Shown: positions 56,895-64,000 of the stretch, in pieces
Layout: each line of letters begins with the position of its first letter
Position numbering within the stretch: the stretch's first letter is position 1
Program-made: the position numbers and the translations under genes
Assembly: GCF_015062915.1 (NCBI RefSeq)
Contig: NZ_SUTJ01000002.1
Location: 1-64,000, forward strand
Source: Methanobrevibacter thaueri
Lineage (GTDB): Archaea; Methanobacteriota; Methanobacteria; Methanobacteriales; Methanobacteriaceae
DNA length: 64,000 bases
Direction of reading: 5' to 3'
The notes under the pieces: model-generated
What the model saw: only the letters and a program-made list of their open reading frames with translations
Told to the model about the DNA's origin: nothing
The model's database searches: none

Positions 56895-59585
56895 TTAAAT
56901 TAAATCTACTGCAGTCTGGATGGCTTCATCCATCTTGTCAGTGTTTTTACCTGCACCTTGCGCTAAGGTCAGACGGCCACCACCGCCACCGCCAAGCACT
57001 CCTGCTGCGGTCTTGATGATCTCGTTGATTTTAACGCCATTGTCGATTGCATTCTGTGAAGCTGCACCGACAATCTTACCGTCGCTGTTTCCCATGATGA
57101 CGACATCGGCCTTGCCGTTGTCGGTAAAGTCTGTAGCCATCTTTTGAAGCTCCTTGAAGTCAGCCTCAATCAATTGGTGAACGACTTTCAATCCGTTGAT
57201 TTCATCATATTCATCCGCAAGTGAGTTCATTTTCAAACTGGCAATTTCTGATTTCAAACGGTCAATTTCGTTTTTCTGTGATTTCCATTCACTGAAGAAT
57301 CTGTCACAGGTTTTCGGTAACTGATCGTTTTCAACCTTGAAGATTCCTGAACTTTCACGTAATAATTCTGAATCATGCTGCATTGAATCGATTGCGGCAA
57401 GACCTGCTGAGAAGTCAATCCTTTCAACACCGTCCTGAACCCTTTCGGTCTTGTTGATTTTGATAGGTCCGACAACACCGGTTCTTAGGACGTGTGTACC
57501 TGCACATGCCTGAACGTCAACGCCAGGGATTTTAACGACACGAATCATTTTGCCCGGAACGATACCACCTTGGTACAATACGAATCCGTATAGCTCCTGT
57601 GCCTCGTCACGTGTGTGGAACTTGATGTCGAGCTCAATGTTCTGCATAACATATTCATTAGCCAGTTTCTCGATTTCATTGAGTTCCTCTTGTGTGATAC
57701 GCTTATAATGTGAAACGTCTATACGTGCACGAGTGAGCTCGTTTTGTGATCCTGCCTGCCAGATGTGCTGACCGAGCACTTTTCTTGCAGCTGCAATGAC
57801 CAGGTGTGTTCCTGTGTGGTGGCGTGCAAGGGTTATTCTTCTGTCCCAATCGATTTTACCAGTGACTTTTTTGCCAACAACATCTCCTGAGATGTCTCCA
57901 TCCACATGATGCAATACAACATTGTTGACCTTTTCAGCATATGGTATTTTAAAGACATTTCCGTCAATGGTAACCTCACCTATATCGGAAGGTTGACCTC
58001 CTCCTTCAGGGTAGAATGTGGTTTTGTCAAAGATTAAAGATTGCTTGCCGTCCTTTTCGACTAATCCTAAAACTTCAGCTTCAAATTCTTGTTGGTAGAA
58101 ATCTTTATAGAACAGTAAGTCTGTTTCAGGGAAGTCTACTTTAAATGAGGACTTCTTGTTTGATGTGTCCTTTTCGTGTGCTCCTGCAACCTGTGTGAAG
58201 AAATTATCCGGCACGTTAACGGTAAAGTCATCTCCAGCCATTTCAACAACGGTTTCAGGAGGCATACCGTGAGCGTCATACAGGTCAATCAGCATGTCAA
58301 GAGGCATTTCTGATTTTCCTTCTTTTTTAAGTCTTTTGATTGCTCTTTTAACAATGCTTTTACCTTTCTTGACTGTTGCAGCATACCTTTCCTCTTCAAG
58401 AGTGATGATGTTCATGATGTGCTCTTCTGAGTCACGGATTTCAGGATAGAACTTGGATAGGAAATCCAATTGTATCGCCATGACATCCGCAAGGGATTCC
58501 TTCATGTCCAATTCCTTCATGAACCTTATTGTTCTTCTTAAAACCAGCCTTGCAAGGTATCCTTCCTTAACGTTGGATGGAATGATGCCATCTGCAATCA
58601 TGAAAGCAAGACATCTGGTATGGTCTGCGATAATGTATATTGCCTCCATAGGTTCAGCCGCCTTCAAGTACTCTTCTAAGGATAAACCTAAACTGTCAGC
58701 CACTTGCTGCCTGAGTTCCTTCAAGTCACCAATGTCCTCGATATCCATCATACCTGCAATTTGAGCGTTCCTTCCTTGGATATCCTCATTGATTTCAACG
58801 CCGGTCAATTCTTTTAGCTTGTCAACAACAGGTGCGAAACATGCGTCATATGCTGTTGGAGTGCCCTGTGAAATCCATGCTATTCTTTCAAGTCCGTAAC
58901 CGGTGTCCACTACCTTGATTGGAATTTCCTTCTTGTCACCGTTTTCAAGGGTTTCATATTGGATGAAAACAAGTGTTGCAAGTTCCACTCCACGGCAGCA
59001 CACTTCGTAACATGGTCCTTCGTTACCTCCACCGCTCCACCATGATTTGATGAAGGTGATCTCTTCAGTGTTGATACCAATATGTTCAAAGAATTTGTGA
59101 CATAGCTCAATGGTTCTGTCTTCCCAGTAGATGAAGTCATCTTCCTTGTTGATAACAGTGTGAGTACCCATAGTGAAACAGGTCATGTGACGACCGGTTC
59201 TTCCTACATTGTCAACGTCGTTGAGTCTGATTGAAGGCTGTGCCATTTCAATAGGGTTTGCAGGTGGCTTTACAAGTCCTGAAGTAATCCATGGCTGGAA
59301 ACAGAAAATGGATGCACCTACTAAAAATACGTCATCCCTCCATCTTTTAGCCAAAACGGGATATCTTGGGACATGTGTGTGTCCTTCGCTTTCTAAAAAT
59401 TCTCTAAAGACCTTTTGGATTTCATATAAGTTGTACGGCTTATCGGTTGCAGGGTTTGCGATAAACTCATACTCGTCACACGGAGCGTCCCCGCAGGTGT
59501 CTCTAGTTACCTGTGAGTAGAACTCCTGGCCGCAAGTCTTACAAGTTTGTTTTTTATAACCAAGTTCATCAAAAATTTCTACCAT
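56895..59585 (-). CDS. alaS: Alanyl-tRNA synthetase
   Basis: 896 residues of the archaeal type: an N-terminal Cys-rich extension (CKTCGQEFYSQVTRDTC) before the class II catalytic core, an editing domain with HHTGTHL and CAGTH (zinc-binding His/Cys), and a C-terminal DHHA1 domain with GGGGGGRLTLAQGAG. All catalytic and editing motifs are present. A separate transcription unit, with AT-rich gaps on both sides. Confidence 0.97.
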   Translation of the reverse strand: MVEIFDELGYKKQTCKTCGQEFYSQVTRDTCGDAPCDEYEFIANPATDKPYNLYEIQKVFREFLESEGHTHVPRYPVLAKRWRDDVFLVGASIFCFQPWITSGLVKPPANPIEMAQPSIRLNDVDNVGRTGRHMTCFTMGTHTVINKEDDFIYWEDRTIELCHKFFEHIGINTEEITFIKSWWSGGGNEGPCYEVCCRGVELATLVFIQYETLENGDKKEIPIKVVDTGYGLERIAWISQGTPTAYDACFAPVVDKLKELTGVEINEDIQGRNAQIAGMMDIEDIGDLKELRQQVADSLGLSLEEYLKAAEPMEAIYIIADHTRCLAFMIADGIIPSNVKEGYLARLVLRRTIRFMKELDMKESLADVMAIQLDFLSKFYPEIRDSEEHIMNIITLEEERYAATVKKGKSIVKRAIKRLKKEGKSEMPLDMLIDLYDAHGMPPETVVEMAGDDFTVNVPDNFFTQVAGAHEKDTSNKKSSFKVDFPETDLLFYKDFYQQEFEAEVLGLVEKDGKQSLIFDKTTFYPEGGGQPSDIGEVTIDGNVFKIPYAEKVNNVVLHHVDGDISGDVVGKKVTGKIDWDRRITLARHHTGTHLVIAAARKVLGQHIWQAGSQNELTRARIDVSHYKRITQEELNEIEKLANEYVMQNIELDIKFHTRDEAQELYGFVLYQGGIVPGKMIRVVKIPGVDVQACAGTHVLRTGVVGPIKINKTERVQDGVERIDFSAGLAAIDSMQHDSELLRESSGIFKVENDQLPKTCDRFFSEWKSQKNEIDRLKSEIASLKMNSLADEYDEINGLKVVHQLIEADFKELQKMATDFTDNGKADVVIMGNSDGKIVGAASQNAIDNGVKINEIIKTAAGVLGGGGGGRLTLAQGAGKNTDKMDEAIQTAVDLI

Positions 59586-59722
59586 ATAAATCAGTTTAAA
59601 ATGTTTATTAGTATATACTATATTTTTAATTAAATAAATAAATTTTTGAAAATGGCAATGTTTTGAGTGATTTTAAAAAAAGAAAAGATAGTCAAAAAGG
59701 AGCAAGTACTCCTTTTGACAGT

Positions 59723-62506
59723 TTATTTGATTTTAATTTTAAAGGTAATTGTCTTAAAGGCGGATGCCTTGTAGTTTGCATTACCTTTTGTCTTGATTTT
59801 CATTTTAACTTTGTATGTTCCTTTTTTAAGTCCTTTTTTGATTGTGACTTTTCCGGTCTTTTTGTTTATGGTGATTTTCTTGTTGCCTTTGACCTTTTTA
59901 TAGGTTAAGGTTCCTTGACCCTTTTTGGTGAACTTGACCACTTTAGTCACTTTAAGTTTCTGCGCTTTCTTTTTAAGTTTGGAAAACTTGACTGTGACTG
60001 TTTTTGCCTTGACTTTCAAAGGATTTGCGGCCTTGTTAACAGTGACCTTAACGACCTTAGATGAATTTACATAAAAGTCATTGCTGTTAAATGTTATCTT
60101 AGCATCATATGATTTGGCGGCCAATGATTTTGTGGATATCCTGATTTGGCCGTTATTATCAGTGGTGTATGCTTTAACGCCGCCCAAATCAACAGTCACT
60201 TCCTCACCACTTAACGGATTGCCGTAAACATCAGTTAATGTGATAACCAGATAATTGTTGACATTATATGTTGAGGTTACAGGATTAGCGACAAATTGTG
60301 CTTCCATCTTATTGATAGTTATAGTTGCATTGTTGACAGTTACATTAATAGCTCCCACAAATGATGCATTGACTTCAAATTCGCCGCAATTGCCAAATGT
60401 ATGTAACGCCCACCATGTTCCATTGCCTGCATAAGTTGCAGCAACAGGATCTGCGTTTGGAACTAAAAATAGCAATTTACCATCCCAAAAAATTTTTTCT
60501 GGAATGTTGGATTTTGCTGTAATATTTACGGTTTTGTTATCGGTTGTGACTGAAGATACATTTACATAATACTTAATGTCAGGTATTGTTATTGTTATTG
60601 TCCTGTTGATCTCTTCAAATCCTTCATATTCAGTATTGAAAATTGCATAATAAGACCCTACCGGTAAATCAACAGCCCATTCTTCACCACTTAAACAACT
60701 GTACTCGCCAACCTGACTATTATTGTTTTTAAAATATATTCCTATTGAAATAATTCCATCAGCTACTCGAATGCCGCTGTTTGTTTTTAGGTTGAATTTT
60801 AATTTCTCGCCAGAGCCATAAACTGTTGTAAAATTACCAACATTTAATGTAGGCGGACGAATTTCAGTATTGACGTTATGTCCACTATCTGATTTAAAAA
60901 TACAGGTATCCGCAACTGTATCTCCACCATTGCTAAAAATAGCCCAACCGCGAGAAGCAGAGTTCTTGACAAAATTACAAATTGTCACACTGCCGGCTGC
61001 ACCGAAGTAAACCGCACCACCACAACTATTAAAACCGGTTGCCTGGTTATCAGTAAAATTACAACATGTCACACTACCCGCTGCAGCGAAGTAAACCGCA
61101 CCACCACAACTATTAGAGCCATTAGCCTGGTTATCGGTAAAATTACAACATGTCACACTACCCGCTGCAGCGAAGTAAACCGCACCACCACAACTATTAA
61201 AACCGGTTGCCTGGTTATCGGTAAAATTACAACATGTCACACTACCCGCTGCAGCGAAGTAAACCGCACCCCCATCACCATTATAAGCAGTGCTGTTTGC
61301 AAAATTACAATTTGTCACAGTACCATTTCGATAGAAGTAAACTGCACCGCCATAACTATAAGAGCTGAATGCATTGTTATCGGTGAAATTACAATTTGTC
61401 ACAGCGGCAGATCCTCTATTATTTTCATCATAAAAGTAGATTGCACCGCCACTACCCCCGGTTGCGGTGTTGTTAATGAAATTACAATTTGCCACACTGC
61501 CGGTTTGACGGAAGCCAAGTGCACCACCGTACCCTGCTTTGTTATCAGTGAAATTACAATTTGTCACAGCAGTCCCTTCACTATCAAGATTATAGAAATA
61601 GATTGCACCGCCGTCTCCATCTGCAGTGTTGTTAACAAAATTACAATTTGTCACATTACCGCTTCGATAGAAGTAAACAGCACCATCCTTATTGGAAGCA
61701 TTATTGCTAGTGAAATTACAATTTGCTACAATAGAAGGTCCCTTATTAGCATAATCATAAAAATAGATTGCACCACCTTCACTGGCAGAGTTTTCATCAA
61801 AATTACAATTTGTCACAATGCCCGTTCCACTGAAGAAAAGTGCACCACCCTCCTCATAAGCAGTGTTACCTGCAAAATTACAATTTGTCACATTAGACCC
61901 TTTACTCATATCATCAAAGTTGATTGCACCACCGTATCGACCTGCAGTGTTGTCAACAAAATTACAATTTGTCACATTAGAAGCTAGACGGAAGAAAACT
62001 GCACCACCCTCCCTGGAAGCAGTGTTGTTAGTGAAATTACAATTTGTCACACTACCAGTTCGATCGAAGTGAATTGCTCCTCCATAGCCATCAAAGTTAG
62101 CATTTTTAATGCATAGATTTTTAATTGTTACATCGGAAGCAACTACATTGAATGCCTGGATATTTGATCCTGCCATGTCAATGACTGCACCATTACCATC
62201 AATCACACCCGAATCCGTAATTTCAATGGTGTCCCCATCATTATTATAAGTGTAAGTGCCTTCAGTTAATGTAATATTTCCGCCGGAGCCGATTTGATAC
62301 CTTAAATCAGAGTAAGTGTATTGGCCAGCAGTCAATATTTCCGAACCGGTTTCGGAGCTTATAGTTTCATCATTTGTGGACAATTCCATCTGTCCCGTGT
62401 CTTCATTTGCCATCACCGTTTCATTCACATCACTTGCGCTTGCGGCCGCAATTGCGAATAGAAAAATAGTGAGCATTATTAGGATTATGCTTTTTTTGTA
62501 CTTCAT
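59723..62506 (-). CDS. Adhesin-like protein with beta-helix repeats
   Basis: 927 residues: a signal peptide (MKYKKSIILIMLTIFLFAIA...), then about 15 or more repeats of the NCNFxxNxAxxxGGAIYF kind (about 90-560) that build a right-handed beta-helix. An Ig-like domain (about 790-860, LTDVYGNPLSGEEVTVD) and a Lys-rich C-terminal domain (about 865-927) follow, as in Methanobrevibacter adhesin-like proteins. The basic end may bind the pseudomurein wall. GGAGACC precedes ATG 62506; an upstream in-frame ATG at 62554 would add 16 non-signal residues. Confidence 0.88.
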   Translation of the reverse strand: MKYKKSIILIMLTIFLFAIAAASASDVNETVMANEDTGQMELSTNDETISSETGSEILTAGQYTYSDLRYQIGSGGNITLTEGTYTYNNDGDTIEITDSGVIDGNGAVIDMAGSNIQAFNVVASDVTIKNLCIKNANFDGYGGAIHFDRTGSVTNCNFTNNTASREGGAVFFRLASNVTNCNFVDNTAGRYGGAINFDDMSKGSNVTNCNFAGNTAYEEGGALFFSGTGIVTNCNFDENSASEGGAIYFYDYANKGPSIVANCNFTSNNASNKDGAVYFYRSGNVTNCNFVNNTADGDGGAIYFYNLDSEGTAVTNCNFTDNKAGYGGALGFRQTGSVANCNFINNTATGGSGGAIYFYDENNRGSAAVTNCNFTDNNAFSSYSYGGAVYFYRNGTVTNCNFANSTAYNGDGGAVYFAAAGSVTCCNFTDNQATGFNSCGGAVYFAAAGSVTCCNFTDNQANGSNSCGGAVYFAAAGSVTCCNFTDNQATGFNSCGGAVYFGAAGSVTICNFVKNSASRGWAIFSNGGDTVADTCIFKSDSGHNVNTEIRPPTLNVGNFTTVYGSGEKLKFNLKTNSGIRVADGIISIGIYFKNNNSQVGEYSCLSGEEWAVDLPVGSYYAIFNTEYEGFEEINRTITITIPDIKYYVNVSSVTTDNKTVNITAKSNIPEKIFWDGKLLFLVPNADPVAATYAGNGTWWALHTFGNCGEFEVNASFVGAINVTVNNATITINKMEAQFVANPVTSTYNVNNYLVITLTDVYGNPLSGEEVTVDLGGVKAYTTDNNGQIRISTKSLAAKSYDAKITFNSNDFYVNSSKVVKVTVNKAANPLKVKAKTVTVKFSKLKKKAQKLKVTKVVKFTKKGQGTLTYKKVKGNKKITINKKTGKVTIKKGLKKGTYKVKMKIKTKGNANYKASAFKTITFKIKIK
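61017..61268. repeat. 84-bp tandem repeat inside the adhesin gene
   Basis: Units starting at 61017, 61101 and 61185 are nearly identical for 84 bp each (28 codons, one beta-helix coil of the GGAVYFAAAGSVTCCNFTDN type). Only a few bases differ between them, which shows recent expansion by slippage or recombination. Adjacent coils are more diverged. Confidence 0.85.
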
Positions 62507-62797
62507 ATTAGCGGTCTCCTGTTTTTGTGATAAATATTGTTTTATTCTAAACAAAAATGTTGAACGTTGCTTTTCTGTTTAAAATATTCACTTAATTAAA
62601 AATCTATAAAACTAAATTTATATATCTGTCTATTCAATTAGATATGTTTAAATAGGATATATAAAATTTACAGGATCATACACTTATTTTATTTAAAAAA
62701 AATCTTAAAATCAGAAAAAATAGCTATTACATTAAAAAAAGAACAAAATAAATCAAAAAAAAAGAAATAAAAAAAGAAAGTGATAGATTTAAAAAAT

Positions 62798-63103
62798 CTA
62801 TCCGAAGAGAGCACCTAATCCAGCTGCTGCTGCTTCTTCTGAAGCTTCTTCTTCTTCCTCTTCTTCTTCCTCTTCTTCTTCAACAGCTTCAGCTGCTGCA
62901 GGAGCTGCTGCAGGTGCTGCTGCTGCCATAGCAGTAGTTTCCATAGCTTCATCGATGTCAACATCTTCTAAAGCTGCGATTAAAGCTTTGATTCTAGCAT
63001 CGTCAGCTTCAATTCCTGCTGCTTCAATAATACTTTTAACATTTTCTTCGTTAATATCTTTTTCTGCACTGTGCAAAATCATTGCCGCATATATATATTC
63101 CAT
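62798..63103 (-). CDS. rpl12: Ribosomal stalk protein P1 (archaeal L12)
   Basis: 101 residues: an N-terminal dimerisation domain ([22 protein letters not shown]), an Ala-rich hinge, a long Glu run and the C-terminal [10 protein letters not shown] tail that recruits translation factors. It lies 63 nt after the P0 gene on the same strand and in the standard order. A 291-nt gap follows, separating it from the adhesin gene. Confidence 0.96.
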   Translation of the reverse strand: MEYIYAAMILHSAEKDINEENVKSIIEAAGIEADDARIKALIAALEDVDIDEAMETTAMAAAAPAAAPAAAEAVEEEEEEEEEEEEASEEAAAAGLGALFG

Positions 63104-63166
63104 GTTATCACCATTAATTTATTTCAAAGTGTTAGTTTTTTATAATAATAAAAATTTTAAATTAAT

Positions 63167-64000
63167 TTAACCAAACAGAGCTCCTAACCCAGCTGCTGCT
63201 GTTTCTTCACTATCTTCTTCCTCTTCCTCTTCTTCCTCTTCTTCAACAACTTCCTCTTCAACTGCTGGAGCTGCTGCTACAGCAACACTGGAAAGTTTTT
63301 CAGCTAATTCGTCGTCAATAGCACCAGGTGCGTCTGCAACTTCGGATGCTAATGCTAACATTTTAGCTTGTGCTAAACCAATAATTGGTTCTGATGTTTC
63401 AGAAGTCATAATTGCTGCTTCTACACCGACATTAATTGCTCTGGTGTATGCAAGAGTAATAATAGTGGAAATAGTTTCGTCAGTAGGGATAGCTGCGTTC
63501 ACAGATAAGTTGAATGCACTTCTAAATGCATTTTGTACGTCAGCTAATGTTTGTTCTTCATCGATTGCAAGTACATCAGAAGTATAAACTGATCCTTCTT
63601 CGTATACTGCTTTTAAGTCCATTCCTACTTCCATTGGATTGATATCCATTCTTGATAAGGTTGCTGCAACTTGTTTAGATACTTCTTCACCAGCTGCTAC
63701 TACGACTGTTTCTTTTTGTACGCAGATTTTTCCTTTATCAATTTTTGCAGGAATACCTACTTGTTGTAATTCTCCTAAAAATGGACCTGGTTCAAATCCG
63801 GTGTCCCCTTCAGGTACAATAATATCTTCTTCAGCAATAGCACCTGGTTTTGCAGGAGCTGCGGTTTTGCTGTCTTCTAATATTTTGTACAATTTGAAAG
63901 GATTCATTTCGGTTGCGATAAGTGCAACTTGACCATCCATATGTTCGGATAAATCAACAATGTTGGTTTTATCAGCATTACAATCTTCGAAAGCTAAATC
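63167..64000 (-). CDS. rpl10: Ribosomal protein P0 (archaeal L10), C-terminal part
   Basis: The gene runs off the right edge of the window, so its 5' end is missing. The frame continues through 63941-64000 ([20 protein letters not shown]) into [17 protein letters not shown]. The conserved P0 core, helical stalk-binding region, Glu run and [10 protein letters not shown] end are present. The tail matches that of P1, as usual for archaeal stalk proteins. Confidence 0.96.
   Translation of the reverse strand, partial: DLAFEDCNADKTNIVDLSEHMDGQVALIATEMNPFKLYKILEDSKTAAPAKPGAIAEEDIIVPEGDTGFEPGPFLGELQQVGIPAKIDKGKICVQKETVVVAAGEEVSKQVAATLSRMDINPMEVGMDLKAVYEEGSVYTSDVLAIDEEQTLADVQNAFRSAFNLSVNAAIPTDETISTIITLAYTRAINVGVEAAIMTSETSEPIIGLAQAKMLALASEVADAPGAIDDELAEKLSSVAVAAAPAVEEEVVEEEEEEEEEEDSEETAAAGLGALFG

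Noticed and set aside
61017..61268. CRISPR array
   Set aside because: The 84-bp units are coding, in frame and contiguous, with no variable spacers. No cas genes are present in the window.
61505..61987. Plus-strand ORF within the adhesin gene
   Set aside because: It is the opposite-strand shadow of the beta-helix repeats and simply repeats the same short pattern; no ribosome binding site.

Overview
The window comes from an AT-rich, hydrogenotrophic methanogenic archaeon of the Methanobacteriales and most resembles Methanobrevibacter. Support: the 5' end of an archaeal 16S rRNA, mer, methanofuran synthesis (mfnE), six pyruvate:ferredoxin oxidoreductase genes (porC-D-A-B-E-F), RadB, Rli1/ABCE1, ribosomal P0/P1 stalk proteins, an adhesin-like protein with beta-helix repeats, and archaeal TATA promoters with GGTGAT/GGAGG ribosome binding sites. 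The run P0-L12 ... alaS-thiI-fbp ... CDP-alcohol transferase-sua5-radB ... EF-1beta is, from memory, syntenic with Methanothermobacter.

Layout. 1-9.4 kb: 16S start, mer, a RaSEA-like radical SAM gene, and a six-gene minus-strand cluster (MoxR ATPase, VWA protein, tRNA thiolase NcsA with a MoaD-like sulfur carrier, DUF89, NAD(P)-binding protein). 9.5-18 kb: DHPS-like protein, por operon followed by a fumarase subunit, PhoU-type regulator. 18.2-24 kb: tRNA-Thr, tRNA-Leu, a small ferredoxin, a polymerase-like membrane protein, and a Ni/Co ECF transporter (cbiMNQO). 24-29 kb: ferrous iron uptake (zinc ribbon, feoA, two feoB paralogues). 29-39 kb: accessory region (lone tnpB, secreted proteins, MarR, TctA-like permease, GHKL/STAS pair, TadA/TadC, DUF4012). 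39.8-64 kb: mostly housekeeping (EF-1beta, mfnE, pth2, rli1, radB, sua5, fbp, thiI, alaS, P1, P0), interspersed with RhuM, a MacB-like ABC exporter, small regulators and a large adhesin.

The most striking content is non-coding. Next to the feoB genes (28.92-29.20 kb, plus strand) and at 39.04-39.64 kb (minus strand, two units) lie three intergenic transcription units. Each has a strong TATA box flanked by palindromes of the type TTTAGGTATACCTAAA, which resemble DtxR/IdeR-family metal-regulator operators and also occur at feoA and feoB. None has a conserved ORF. All fold into consecutive hairpins and end at a T-tract. Two of them (A and B) share conserved sequence, compensatory stem changes and a hairpin loop with ACTCTCCTC, complementary to Shine-Dalgarno sequences; the third (C) has the same promoter, an ACTCTC loop and a TCCTT loop. 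The porC ribosome binding site in this window (GGAGGAGA) is a perfect 8-nt complement of the loop in copy A. I infer a family of iron-responsive small RNAs, functional analogues of bacterial RyhB/FsrA, that could repress iron-rich enzymes when iron is scarce. This is a hypothesis from sequence alone.

How the parts fit: por and mer serve carbon metabolism, the cbi transporter imports the nickel or cobalt methanogenesis needs, and Feo imports iron for the many Fe-S proteins here. A shared operator appears to link iron uptake to the RNAs.
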